Part shown: positions 1 to 15,120 of the stretch, piece by piece
Layout of the letters: each line of letters starts with the position of its first letter
How positions within the stretch are numbered: the stretch's first letter is position 1
Assembly: GCA_021396245.1 (NCBI GenBank)
Contig: WNYE01000008.1
Coordinates: forward strand, 434,001 to 498,000
Direction of reading: 5' to 3'
Source: Sporothrix humicola
Lineage: Eukaryota; Ascomycota; Sordariomycetes; Ophiostomatales; Ophiostomataceae
Length of the DNA: 64,000 bases
Notes under the pieces: generated by a model
What the model was told of the DNA's origin: nothing
What the model saw: only the letters and a program-made list of their open reading frames with translations
Database searches by the model: none
Made by a program: the position numbers and the translations under genes

Positions 1-2554
1 AATCGACGAAACAACATTCTGGAAAAGGAAAAAAAGATACGAAGATTCCCAACAAACAGTGTAGCGAAAAAAGAAAGAAAAGAGAGCATTTCAAATATCC
101 GGTAAGATATTCGACTGATGTGGAAAGCCACTCCGCAAAAGACATCCCGACATTGAGAGAATGCTAATTACCAGGCTCGCCAGGTAAGAATAAATTAGAC
201 AAAAGAAGAGCACGGGCTTTCTGCTAGACCGATTTATTTCCTTTCTTTCTTCTTCCTTTCCCTTCGAGCACGCCCTGGGGTTGCATCGCGTTGAGCACAG
301 TCCAGGGACAGCTGAGAAATGACGGCAGATCGGTGCTGTGACCATGCCATCGTCTTCTTTTTCTTTTCGCTGACAGGCCCCAGGGCTTGCGAGGGGCGAG
401 AGAGGATAGTCTCCTCTCCAAGTTGCCCCTTTTGCATGGATTGCACTGCGCACTCTCTGACCCTGTATCGCATCTGGGATTTCCTGACGCGGTAAATTGC
501 GGCCTACGCGTGTTTTCTTCTTTCCTTCCTGCGAGTCGGGTCACCAAAGTTCTGTGTATGAGCACGGGGCACAAATACGCGCATCGCCACTTTGTAACAT
601 CGTATGGACGAGATGGGCCTGGGGGACCCAGGACCCAGGCTCGCCAGGGCTGAGGAGACGAATGAGATGTCTCAATGGCAGAATGGGATTGCACGACGCC
701 CAGAAAATACGTGCTGTGTGGGTGGAAACAGGACAGGGAACAGGGGCGACAAAGGAAGAAAAGAGATCAATGGACGACATTCGCCGAAGCCGCGCGGAGC
801 CGTTTGAGGAAAGTCTCTCTCTCTGTCCCTGTTCCTATTCCGTATATCCATCTGCTTCTTTTGTTTCCCATCACGAGATGCTCGTCGCGTTGGCCGTTGT
901 TGACTCCTCGCGTTTCACATTTTCGCATCGCACGACATCTGTTTTCTGTGGGTTAACAAGTCCATCTTACTCTCACAGCCTTGCGCCGCGTGGCCACTAG
1001 ACAGAAACTACCGTTGCTGGCACGTTTATATCAGACGCATCAAATGCGCCGGCGCGAGGCTGGCGTGAAGAATAGCCACATGGGTGGTCGTGAAAGTCCA
1101 CTCCCCGAAGGGGACTTTTTCCTGTCGTGCAACTCACAAGTATCAATTCTTGTTTTCGAGTTTTTATGGCTTGGTTTTGGGCTCTACTTTGGGCTGCGCC
1201 GGTCACTACTCCTAACTGTTTATCCGCTTAATGCTGGTCTCATCTTTGGTCGCTCTTGGTCCTGCAGACTTGTGAGGAAAAAGAAATTAAAATTAAGAAA
1301 AGGACTGTCGATCCACGCGCAAACAAGAATCCACCTCTTTTGGTGCTCCCTGGCTTACGACTTTAGGGACTAAATGAGAAATAGAAGGAGAGAAGCAAAA
1401 AAAGAAGAGGTCCCAGTAAGTGTCGTAGAAGGAAGATGATATTGAGATATTGGCCAATGCCCATTGCTACGGAACACGGAGTACGACATACGACGTAGCA
1501 CAGTAAGTCAGACGTATCCTATCTTACAAAGTACAAAATTGAATTGGGAATTGGAGCTCGAGGGATTGACGTAGAAGCCCGTCGTCGAAGAAAAGAACGT
1601 GGAAAAGACGCCATGGAAGGTCACATCGCCGGTTTGGTGATGGATGCCATGTCAAAAGGGTAAAGTAAATAAGGACATTTCATATTGGATTTTTAATTAA
1701 GATCACGGTAGTCATCGCGATTACATAGAGACACGTGGTTATGGGGTATTACCCAAGAGCCGAAATTAATAAAATAAAATAAAAACTTTGATTAAGAAGG
1801 AAAGAAAATATCAAACATCAGATACCAAAACCGAAAAGAACGAAGAAACTCCAAACCAAACCAAACACAGCCCTCGTTAATATCTTGCTAGCACCTTGCC
1901 CTCTGAGTTCAAACTACAGTCCGTATTCCACCTCCCACTGCCATCCCTTTTAACTGTTGTTAATTATCCTTGGTCGATTGTTGTTGTTTGATTACCCCTG
2001 AACGGGCACTGGCCGTGAGCAGAACGTTTACTTGAGAACACGGAGACGTGTGTTGGGTTGACGAGTTGGCGCGATTGCCATATCACAAGTCTCACGGCGA
2101 GAAAGAAAAAAAAGGAAAGAAGAACTCTTGAAAAATAGATGTAAATTTGTCAATGTATGTTATTGACATATTCTTGTCTGCAAGTCTAATGAAGAGTTTC
2201 TTTCCTTGTTGTAAAGTTTTCCCCGCCTCTCGTTCTAATAAACGCCAGCAGAAAGATGAAAAAAGAGACCACGGTGTAAAGGGTAAAAAAATGGACAATG
2301 TAACAAAAATCAAACCGATTAGGGCAGGAAAGGGGAAAATGACAAAGGAAATGTATGTTTGAAAACAAAAAGGAAAGGGAAGAAAATCAATACGTCGTGG
2401 TCAGGGGAGACACCATAGCCAGCGAAGGCCTGATGTCAACGATGTCAACACGCCTGCCAGACGATAGTAGCTTTTGAGGGAAAAATGCAAATAACGAAAA
2501 AAAGGACGGTCTACACAGCACATCGACGAGACGTGATAATGTACACTCTATCGC
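1..2554. other. Gene-free region left of DBP2
   Basis: No reading frame here looks like a conserved protein on either strand. The left part (about 200-1000) is mixed composition with short chance frames; 1370-2400 is AT- and purine-rich. The last few hundred bases should hold the 3' UTR of the minus-strand helicase gene ending at 2555. A copy of the 9-mer TACGACGTA lies at 1489-1497, next to ACGGAGTA at 1476-1483; both recur in other spacers of this window. Confidence 0.6.
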
Positions 2555-5581
<3,027 letters not shown>

Positions 5582-6180
5582 CGTTGTCGAAGGGTTGTTT
5601 TGTTTTGGTTGCTAGGGGAGAGAGATAAGGAAGGATGGCGAGAGAATCAGGGGATGTCGAAAGAGAGCTGGCGAAAGGAAGCTTTTCGGAAAGGGGGAGA
5701 AGAAAGGGAAAGACGAGCGAAAAGCGAGAGAGGATGTAGAAGGAGAGATGGAGGAAGGAGCGAGAGAGGGTTGATAGATGAAGATGATGGGAAAGAGGGT
5801 GCAAAGAGAGGGAAGGAGGAAAAAGATTAGAATTTTCTACCAAAACTTTTTTTTTCTTTTGGCTAGCCTAGTCGCTTTTTTGCTGAAAATTTCAGGCAAG
5901 AAGGGACGTGTCCCAGCAGCCAGCGGCCCCACTTTTCACATTTTTTTGCTGTTTTGCCAGTCTCTCTTTATCTTATCCGCCCTCGCCGCCTTATTTCTGT
6001 CGCCACGTCACGTGCCACTGTCTTATCAACCAAAGGCGGTCAGGAATTCAGCGAGCGGTCAAGTTTCAGTGAGTTATATGACGAATTCTAGCGGATCTAG
6101 TGGACGCGCTCGCTCTTTCAGTGAACATATTGTGTACCATCTAATGTGCATTTCCTGCCTGGCGCCTTCCTCATGATCTT
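5582..6180. other. DBP2 upstream region and THI20-like 3' flank
   Basis: Bases 5600-5830 are strongly purine-rich on the plus strand, so CT-rich on the coding strand of DBP2, as expected for a fungal 5' leader or core promoter. A palindromic CACGTG lies at 6009-6014 within GTCACGTGCC. The part near 6100-6180 should be the 3' UTR of the thiamine gene. No coding sequence is seen. Confidence 0.5.
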
Positions 6181-8523
6181 TTACTGGCTGCTGTACATGC
6201 TCCAGAAAGCAATCTCCATCTGTTTATTGAGACTGTCAGTAGTGTACACAAAAGATACCTTGAAGCCCGACACTCGACATACCTTGATTGCCTGCTTGAA
6301 GATGGCGACGAGCTCTTCGATTCTGGAGGCGGACTGCCGTGCTGCACGATGCTCGATATGGTCTGTTTGGGTCAGCCACTGCTGTCTCTATTTCCACCCA
6401 GTCTAAAAAGATCGTGGACCCAACTCACCCTTCTTCTTTCTGGCCACAACATCATAGTCGCTGTTGGTGTAGTTCTCTACCCATTTCCAGTACGCGTGCG
6501 CGTCGTCCTTGGTCGTGGCATGCTCCCTGTGGATGGCGCGAGCCGAGACGCCGTACCCGATCACGCAGGGGGTGAGTGCAACCTGCAGTGCAAACACGTC
6601 TTCCGACTGGCCAATATCGAGGATGTATCTGCTGTATGCGGTGCATGCTGTGCGTGTGTTAGAGACGAAGGATGTGAAATACAAAGAATAAAACGAATAC
6701 AAGGAGGGACGACGAAACAGATCTCAAGACATCGACTCACCCGTGTTCTCTTCTGCGGCTTCCAAGTCTTCTTTTGAGAGACCAAACTCGGCACAGAACT
6801 TGAGGTGCAGCTTCATCTCGTGGTCCACTTCTTGGACAATGGCCGCGGCCTGTTGGGCATGAATGCTGGGTCAGTATGTGTGGCATCCCGCAAAAGCTCA
6901 ATATACGACGTGAATGCCCAATGAGACAAAAGTCGAAACTCGGCCACTTACATCGTTGATGTCTGTCATATTCTTGGACTTGTACGCAGCCAGTGCTCCG
7001 GCTCGTGCAAAGTGCACCTGGTACTCGTCAGCATGTCTCATTCTGTGTATTTGTATTGTTGTGTCCATCTTCTCTTTGATTTCAAAGGGGCAAGACAAAT
7101 TATCATCTCACGAAAACTCACCAGGTAGAGATAATCCTGGACAAGATAGTTCTTGAACGACTCGCGAGGAAGGGTTCCTGCTCCGAGTGCTTTGACAAAT
7201 GGGTGGCTGACAAAGTTCTGCCACAGGTCGGCAACGTCGGGCCGTTCAATGACATAGTCGAGGAAGTGGCCCCGCGAAAACGGCAGAGAAGAGAGCGAGT
7301 GGAAGTGTCCGAGGGGGCCGTGGCCCTGGCCGAGATTGGGCGCATAACGGATGGCGGCTTCGACATACCGGCAGGCCTCCCGCACGGCAAGCTTGACCTC
7401 CATTCCCTTGGCCAGATTCGAAGCAATGGCGGCTGAAGAAAACGAAGTGTCAGCTTGTTGCCCATTATTTGTACTTAAATCGAGCAAGGAACACTCACAT
7501 GCTAATGAACAGCCGGTGCCGTGTGTGTTTCTCGAGTCCTGATATTCGCTCTCGATGCGGATCAGCTGGCCATCGCGTCCTGCAAGGACATTCACAATAA
7601 TAGCCCGATCAGTGTCCTTGTCGGCGACGTTGAGGCTGATATCAAAAGGAACATGACCGCCCTTGGCCAGCACCCATGTTGAGCCGAGCTTTTCGCATGC
7701 AAGACGTGCAAGATTCTCCAAGTCTGTGACAGACTTGATCCTCTCGTTCTCGCAGTTCAGAAGAAGCTTGAGTTCGGGAATGTTTGGCGTGAGGACATAG
7801 GCAAGGCTGGCCAGTTTGCCAAAGTCGATGAGCGCTTCTGTTGGTAACAGTGTTGCACCTGTTGTAGCCACCATGACCTAGGAGGTGTTAGCACTTATTT
7901 TTTATTTTGTCGTTTCTCCTCATAGTGGGTTCGTAAGACAACTCACCGGGTCGACAACGGCCTTGGTGACGCCTCTTTGCTCAAGTGTGTCGGCAACAAG
8001 CTTGATAGTCTCCGCCGAAGCAAGCATGCCTGTTTGTGTCAATCATTGTGCTTCTAAAAATAAAGATAAAAATGACTGTCTCTCAGAGAACATACCCGTC
8101 TTCACGACATCGACGCCAATATCGTCAAAGCATGCATCCAGCTGCTGCTTCAAAAAGGACGCCGGAACGGCGTGGATGCCGTACACGCCGAGTGTGTTTT
8201 GTGCCGTCAGGGCCGTCGTGGCCGTCATGGCATAGCATCCATGGGCGGCAATGACCTTTTGGTCGGCCTCAAGGCCTCTTTTATCAAAAAGCAAGGTCAA
8301 TAATCGGGTGGTATGTAAAATGGAGGATGCATCACGGCCAATGGCTGTGCGGTATCAAAAAAATCACAATGTAAAACGATGACGCCGAAAATCGGGGAAG
8401 AGGTGAGTGAGTTGGGGTTGCTGAGCTTTAACCAGTCAATTTCAACAAATGCATCATTGATTGTACTTACGCGCCGCCAGAGCTGTCTGAGCCAGCAATC
8501 ACCAAAATTCGTCGACTGTCCAT
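6181..8523 (-). CDS. THI20: Hydroxymethylpyrimidine phosphate kinase fused to TenA/thiaminase II (THI20/21 type)
   Basis: Ten exons on the minus strand: 8523-8471, 8277-8096, 8029-7947, 7877-7499, 7432-7122, 7017-6952, 6849-6741, 6647-6429, 6362-6283 and 6219-6181. The frame is kept at all nine junctions and gives 506 aa. The N-terminal half (about 1-265) is a ThiD-type ribokinase-fold kinase: it opens with VIAGSDSSGGAG and carries THGTGC with the conserved Cys at about 229. It phosphorylates HMP and HMP-P for thiamine synthesis. The C-terminal part (about 288-506) is a TenA domain with VQDYLYL, the Cys of LTPCVIGY at about 422 and a terminal FWSMY segment; TenA hydrolyses thiamine or its degraded pyrimidine for salvage. 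The same fusion is known in yeast Thi20. No TPP riboswitch is visible in its introns or leader. The paralogue name (THI20, 21 or 22) cannot be fixed. Confidence 0.93.
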
Positions 8524-9076
8524 TGTTGCTGTCCTTCAATCTGTGTTTTGTCAAAACAGAAATGCTCGTCGACGTTGACAATATTGAAAGCAAGGGAGCT
8601 TGGAGCATAGTACAGTCATTTTTCGTGCTTTGCGGCATGCCAAGGCCGGCTTGAAAGGATACCATCGGCCATAAATGGACAAACTGCTCAAGCCTTGTGT
8701 ATATCACTCAACACGAACGGCCCTATTTTCTCGCTAGAGGGGAGCGACATACATAGTGGGGGGTTTCAACCCAAGACTTTCACGTAATCGGGGTTGTTAT
8801 GGAGGACGAGCTGGATATTTGTGGTTAAAGCATTTTGTAAACCAAATTTTTTTTTTTTAAAAAAAGGCCGAATAAAATCAAATAAATAAAATCAAATAAA
8901 GAAAGGATGTGTATAAAATCAACAAAAATAAAAGGTCAACTAAAGTCCCTAAGTTTTCATGTAAATCAAATAACCAGACACCTGTTGCGCTCCACGTTTT
9001 GATTTGTTTCCTTGAAGATATATAATACACAAATACAGAATATCCTCTCATCCTGGCATGTTCACAAGCATCCGTC
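8524..9076. other. Spacer between the Rictor 3' end and the THI20-like start
   Basis: AT-rich spacer with a run of 12 T at 8847-8858 followed by A-rich sequence. It holds the 3' UTR of the Rictor gene and the promoter of the thiamine gene, both on the minus strand. I see no gene in it. Confidence 0.5.
8869..8935. repeat. AT-rich imperfect tandem repeat (AAAATCAAAT units)
   Basis: Units of the form AATAAAATCAAAT recur two to three times and then degrade into further AATA/AAAT steps. It looks like a simple low-complexity repeat in a spacer, without a sign of mobile-element origin. Confidence 0.55.
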
Positions 9077-12000
9077 CTATTTCAGTGGCCGTCGTCGCGC
9101 CGTATTTCGGCGCTGGAGCTCGGCAGGATCGCTAATGCTTCGTTGCCGCTCAGTTCTCTGCTCGTCGCCGGAACTGTCCTCTTCCTCATCGTCCTCTTCT
9201 TCCTCGCTTTCACCGGAGCCAGAGGCCTGTTCGTCGCCCGTGTCTTCGCCGAGACCGTCGCTGTCCTCTTCCTCGTCGTCTTCATCGTCGTCGTCATCTT
9301 CTCGTTGTTGCTGATGTTGCTGTGGCTGTTGAACAGCTCGACCAGCTACATTTCCGTTGCCGCTTCTGCCCGCGTATTTCTTCTCTTCCTCTTCGTCCTC
9401 CGCCTCTTCTTCAGACTCGCTGTCCTCCTCGTCAAAGACAACGGCCCGGATCGCGCTCGGTTCAAACAGTTCCAGCACCATGCGCCGGATATTCAGGTGG
9501 TAGCTCCGACACTCGAGCTGCGACATGACTTTGTGGAAGAGTCGGGGTTGGCTAAACGCATAAGCGCCGCGCTTTTGCTTGATCTGTATCAGCTCGGTAG
9601 CTGCCCGCTTCACGATGACCATGTTGCCTAGATCGACCACGAGCTCGAGGATACGCTGGTTGACAGGGTCGGCATCGAGAATGACGCCTCCTGCTTCTCC
9701 CGCCGATTCGGCCTCCGGGGCCGTCTCTCCCTCGACCTCACCCGGCAGTGTATCGGCTCGAGGCCGAAAGGGAACGGCGGGCAACTCGTGCTTTTCTGTC
9801 TTTTGCGAGGGCGGCAGCTCAATGGAAGCGGCTGACTCGTGCTGCCATGGGTCGAGCGAAAAGAGCTGGGACAGGTCGGACGGGATACAGAAACCCAGCG
9901 ATGCACCCAGCATATTCGTGTTTGAGTCCCATCCGAACTCGGACAAAATCTCCAGCCCATGCAACGAACGGGAGATGAGGCCCATGACGAAAAAGGCCGT
10001 ACCGCGCAAGCTCATGATTTCCTGGTGCTGCGCAATATTGACGATCTGCTCAACGACATCGCAGCTTTCGAGGAACGGCGCACCCAGTTCCATGGCCCCC
10101 ACATTGCCAACGGCCCAGAGACAGCCCTTGACCTTGGTGATCAATTCAGCATCAGCTGTCTGCATGCCGTAGTCACGGATCGTCGTGGCAAACTCGTCGA
10201 AATGGCCCTTTTCACGCAGGAGCCGGCAGCCTTCCTCGGTGCGGGTCAGTTCACGGTAGAAGTGCGGTGGAATGTGTGCATCTGTATCGGCGTCGTTCTC
10301 GTCCGCAAAGACAGGGATACGACCCAACTGCTCGTCGGAGCTCTCGACGAATGCCCGCGCCAAACTCGCCTCTATCAAATCGACATAGGCGTCGTTGCGG
10401 CCGAGGAACCAGTCGTCCATCTCATTGCTGATGTAGTCCAGTCCGTCGAGGTAGTGGTAACCGATGGAGGTTGACAAGAAACGAAGTAGCAGCGGTGCAC
10501 CAATTTCGCCCAGGTGGTCGAGTGCCGGCCTGCATTCAACAATAAACTCGAGTGAGTGTTTGCTGTTGCAGGCCTTCTCCAGAATTTTGACTGCCGTGGC
10601 GCACACTTCGACTTCTGGGTCGTAGAGTTGCGTGACGAGAAGCTGGATCGCCCACTTTGAGTCGCCAACGCCATTGTTAAGCATTGCCACTGAGCTGGAC
10701 CGAACAACATACTTTCGGAGTACATTCGTGGCATGGATGCGAATGTCCTTTGTTCCTGCAGTCAAAGCTTTTGAGAGGAGAACGCGCTGGTGGCCGTTGA
10801 TCGAGTAGTCAAAGTTGGACAGGAGAAGCTTGATCAGATCAGGCCTCTGCTTTAGGTCCACAATGTGGTACATCATGTTGAACATGCGCCAGCGTTCCAT
10901 CATTTGAAGACCCCTCGGGTCACTGCTCAGGACACCAATCAATGGTAAGTAGCCTCCGCAGAGAGTATCTGTAAGTCTGTCTTTGGCAAACATGGGATAT
11001 TGGGCTGTGATGCCACTGGTCTGTTGATGTGTTAGATATACGACGACGAAAACACAATAAATAGGATAGGCATAGTCATATTCTACTTACCGGATCACAT
11101 TGTGCCAGACACTCGGCCATTTGCCGAATCACCTTGCTGTCGTTAAGGTAGCGGAAGCCTTCAGGCGTTTGGAGAAGAGTGTGAAAGAGGGCACAGCCAA
11201 CGCGGACGTATTTTTGTGTTCCCTTGGTGCTCTTCATATCCGAGAACTTGTACTTGAATGGCCGGTAGAAGCTCATCAGACGCTTGGTGAACTTTGAGGC
11301 CTTGACAGCTTCTTCAAGACGTTTTCCATTCAAGAGCGGACCCTCTATGATCTTCAGGATGATGTCCCAGTTCCACTTGAGATAGTTGGAGCTGTTGACA
11401 ACGCCCGAGTCGAGCTGCAGTTGGCGGAATGTGGCTTCGTCAAAACTGAGGTTTGCACCAGTTTTGGGCTGCTCGTCCAGCAGGGTTGAGAAATCGACGC
11501 TGTTATTGGCGAGATCTCCACTTGCAGTCCAATATGACGGGGTCGACCGATAAAGTGTCCGACTGACACTGCTAATCTGGTAGACTGTGCCCGTCGCAAT
11601 AAAGTGTGACTCGTCCCTGAAGCTTGCGGCTGCTGCAAACAGTTCAGGGAGAAGTTGCAGGTCTTTGCTCCAAGATGGTGGTAGAAGACGACTGGAGAGG
11701 CGCAGGACCTCGCCGATCAAAAGTGTAGACTTCCGGCGCAGCATTGGGTTCTCGATATCCTGGGCGAGGTATAGCAAGTGAGGCAGTAAACCAGACTTGA
11801 TAAATACGGCTAAGAGGAGGGCTGTATAGTGCTCAACAAAGTTTTGTTCTCCCCCATCGTCGTCAGAGTATGCCAGGCCGGACGGCTTTGGCTCTGTCGA
11901 GGATTTGAGGCTTGCTACACGGCCATATGTGGTCAGTCGACGACCAGCAAGGAAAGAAGTTGCCCATGCAGGCGACTTGATCCGCAAGAGCGAATAGATA

Positions 12001-13529
12001 AGCTCAATGACCGTCTCCCGAATGGACGGGCTGGGAAGCGCCAGACTTGCAACAAGAGACCGAATAGCCCGGAAATCGTACATCGACAGCGTCATAATGC
12101 CCGACCAGGTCTTCAGAGCAGAAGAAATAGCCTTGGCATTCTGCTTGAGGACAGCTTCCGTAGCAAAGAACTGGTCGGTGAATGCGGTGAACAGCACCTC
12201 CAGCTCATGTCCAGGGCGCAGGAATTTTCTCCGCTGTGGTGCATCCAAGAGGAAGAGGAGAGCTGAAGTCAGACTTTCAGGTGCTTTGTACGAGCCATCA
12301 GACAGCGCTTCAGATAGCGACGATAGACCGCCGGATGCTATGAGGAGGCCTGGATCGCGCACTAGAATCTCGGCCAATGTTTCCAGGCAGATTGGCCGTA
12401 ACCTGTCTTCAACGGATTCAGCCACCGCCGCAATAGTGCGAACAACGGCCCGTGATATCTCGTGGACACCATCCTTTGTGTCTAGGAATGCTCTCACAAA
12501 CTTCAGTGCCTGCTCTCTCTCAACATCGGCCTTGCGGTCTTTGATAAGCGACATTACGACAAGATAGTCTGTGTTGAGAGTCCTGATCTTCTTGAGAGAA
12601 GTAACATCCGAGATCGCATAGCGCGTCATACGGTAGGCGGCTGCCGTGATCTCTCTGCTGTCGCTTAGGAGCATACTCTGTATCCGTAGACCGAACACAG
12701 ACCAGACCAGGTCGTACTTCAGTGTCGGATGGCGCTTGAAGAGATCAACGAGGGCGTTTGCGCGGGCGACATAGTATTCTGGTGGCATGCCCTCGGCTTC
12801 GAGCGCCTGGAGGATTTCGGCCAGGACAAATGTGGGCGATTCCATCTGCTCTTCCACATCGGAGCCGGCTCCGCTGCGGGAGGTATGTGGCGGCGATCTC
12901 AGGCCAGATGGTATTGGGGTTGGCTCTTGGCGTGTCTTTGTGGGTGTGGAGGGTATTGGTCGGGGCCGCTGGAACTCGGATATCTTATTTCGGAGTTCTC
13001 GAATGCGCTGGTTTGACGAGGACAACTCTGCCTCGACACGTAGGCGTTGGTCCTTGGACTGCTTGGCCTTTTTGCTGTTGAGTGCCTCGAGCATGTTCTC
13101 GCTGCCCTCCTTGATTTTGAGTTCTCGGTTCAGCAAATCACGTAATGCAGCAAGGGACCGCTCGACGGCTGCCGAATCGTCATCGTCATCGATATCGTCA
13201 ATATCAGGGAGTTTCTCGGTGCTGTACACATCGAGTCGAGAACCGCCACGAGATGGAGGGATTAGGCGCGTATCGGATACAAAGCTTCCCGGTGCCGGAG
13301 ACGGGTTGAGAGACGATCCCCGGGGTGCAAACATCACCGAAGATGCTGCCAAACTGCGGCCGCCGACTGATGCGGCCACATTCGAAGAGTTGGGTATTTG
13401 GAGGCCATCACCGCGATCGAAGCTGGTTCGTGGGGGATTCACAGAGGCAGCACTGGTCGACTGCTGGGCGGCGAAGGACCTCTGCGTGGGCGTTGCCGAG
13501 GCGCCCAGCATCGGGGTAGGCCCGGCCAT
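9077..13529 (-). CDS. TORC2 subunit Rictor/Ste20 (Avo3, Tsc11 homologue)
   Basis: Two exons, 13529-11091 and 11020-9077, join in frame (ECDP then TSGITAQYPMF) to give 1,460 aa. A low-complexity N-terminus is followed by a coiled-coil/HR1-like segment (about 128-190, near RDLLNRELKIKEGSENML) and then the long alpha-helical Rictor N-terminal repeat domain from about residue 225. The conserved middle and C-terminal Rictor domains follow, including PRGLQMMERWRMFNMMYHI. The tail is about 120 residues of Asp/Glu runs with Gln, ending RRRPLK. Rictor is the scaffold that makes TOR complex 2 rapamycin-insensitive and presents AGC kinases for phosphorylation at the plasma membrane. An in-frame TAG three codons upstream fixes the first possible ATG of this exon at 13529. 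The length fits the fungal family. Confidence 0.92.
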
Positions 13530-14472
13530 CAGCTTCTAGCTGTAGACACGGTTCGCCGGTGTACACATCCGACGATGGTTGAGCATTCGCAAGAAAAGCG
13601 GGCAGTTGGTAAGAGGTTTCGTGGCCGGTGCTGTATGGCGTCGAAATGGCCGTTTTCAAGTTGTGTTTACCGAGGAGAAGTACTTCGATAGATCGCTTAG
13701 AGCCGGATGCCTGTCCGAGATGACTGGGCCTGCCAGAACATTGTACTCCGAAGCGGATAGATGGACAATCGCGAAAAGGGGGCTGATTCCAATGATGTCG
13801 TCGTGTAGGCGTATGCGGGGATAGGGAGCAGGCCGGGCAAGATCGTGTCGTCGTCTGGGGATCGTTAAAGGCTATCGACGTCGTGTCTTTCTGGTTAGCT
13901 GTGGATGCTGTTGATGGACCTCCAGAGTCGTCGATGGAGCTATTCCTGGTCGTCCTGCCTCGATCAACGCGAGCTGCTTCAGTGGCCACGATGAAGGTGC
14001 GTTGCGGTTGAGGCTGGTCGTTCCTGCCGCACCTGAACTGAGCCAAAATACAGTGTGGACTCCCTACAGTGCAGCGCTGCACGGCCTGGCCGAGTCTCAC
14101 TCCCTATTATGTAAGCATGGCTAGTGAGGGGAGAGGGGTTAGGTAATTGCTGCAGGCCAAATAGCCGCTATCGATACAGCCATTTCTCCGCACTAACACC
14201 TGTATTTCATAGCTCTAAAATGCACACAGCTTGAACTGCTTCTCGCCGGTTCAATCGTTCGTAACTATGCCTTTTTTGAAGCAAAATGACGTCTCAAACG
14301 CCGTAAGGGCAAAGTCCATATCGATTATCGTGAGATGCAACGAATCAGGCAGGCAGGATATATCCCCTGGACTGTGGCGCGCCTGCCTGGCGAACAAGCT
14401 CCCGCCCGCCCACATGCCTATGGATCGCTCCTTCTCCAAATCCCGCGCCAAAAGCCATCGTGAAAGTGGCTA

Positions 14473-14486
14473 TCGGCGGGCTCCGA
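14473..14486. promoter_or_regulatory. UaY/PPR1-type site TCGG-N6-CCGA upstream of uricase
   Basis: The sequence is TCGG CGGGCT CCGA, a perfect palindromic half-site pair with a 6-base spacer, 635 bases before the uricase ATG. In Aspergillus nidulans the Zn2Cys6 activator UaY binds TCGG-N6-CCGA to induce purine catabolism genes including uricase (established knowledge, recalled). Function here is inferred from site and location. Confidence 0.6.
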
Positions 14487-14707
14487 TGCTCCACTTTTGT
14501 GCCTCACCTACAAACATCCACAAACTTCTGCGCCAGCCGTGGAGCTTTGCAGACCATCGCAGACCGTTTGCCCTCTAAGACACATAGAAACTGGGTTGCG
14601 CCCCGCAAGATACTGGGCCACGACAATACACCGCGCCATCTTCTTCTGTCCTGGTCCGATGCAAATGGCGTTTTCCGACGCGCACGGCCGGATGGTCCTT
14701 TTGTCGA

Positions 14708-14926
14708 TTATCGCTGCGTCACTGACCGCCGCAACATGCTATGCCGATGTCTATCGCTCCTTCCTGATTGCACAAACGTGCGCGTAGTCGTAATTGTATC
14801 TCGGACGAGAATCAAGGAAACAAGGGAAACGAGGCAACCACGACCGTCCTCCGACAGAAACATATATTATCTAGCCTTGCCCCAGCCCCTTAGCTCAACG
14901 TCTTTTTGTAGTTTCTTTCTCTATCT
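14708..14926. promoter_or_regulatory. GATA-type (AreA/NIT2) elements before uricase
   Basis: Reverse-strand HGATAR matches occur as TTATCG at 14708-14713, TTATCT at 14867-14872 and CTATCT at 14921-14926; one more TTATCG is at 14325-14330. Uricase is normally under nitrogen metabolite control by a GATA factor in filamentous fungi. The motif is short, so single matches are weak; the group near the start codon is only suggestive. Confidence 0.35.
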
Positions 14927-15120
14927 CTTAATCTTTTTGTTCTCTTATCCACTGCCTTTGGAACTTTTTTCTTCCTTCTTCCTCTTTCAAACTTTTGTCG
15001 TCCCATCTTCTCCTTTCTCCAACCTCACTTGTACAACACCACCTCTTCAAAGCATTTTGCTGCTCTTTTCGTACAACTCATTCTCACCAACCTCTTTTTT
15101 CTCACATCACAACCGCAGCA

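Larger units (their letters stand above)
13530..15120. other. Divergent promoter region, Rictor (-) and uricase (+)
   Basis: No conserved coding sequence on either strand; an open frame at 13408-14100 (-) is low-complexity and overlaps the Rictor N-terminus in another frame. From about 14880 to 15115 the plus strand is strongly CT-rich, the usual pattern just upstream of a fungal start codon, and should be the uricase leader. GATA-type elements and a TCGG-N6-CCGA site lie in the uricase side. Confidence 0.6.

Noticed and set aside
8471..9076. TPP riboswitch near the thiamine gene
   Set aside because: The conserved CTGAGA and pyrophosphate-binding elements of fungal TPP aptamers are not visible in the leader or first introns.
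9150..9320. Coding trinucleotide repeat frame on the plus strand opposite the Rictor tail
   Set aside because: It is the complement of the GAG/GAC codons of the acidic tail and gives only Ser or Leu/Val runs.
13408..14100. Minus-strand frame of 230 codons upstream of and overlapping the Rictor start
   Set aside because: Low-complexity translation without motifs. It overlaps the Rictor N-terminus in another frame, and the Rictor frame has its own in-frame stop just upstream.
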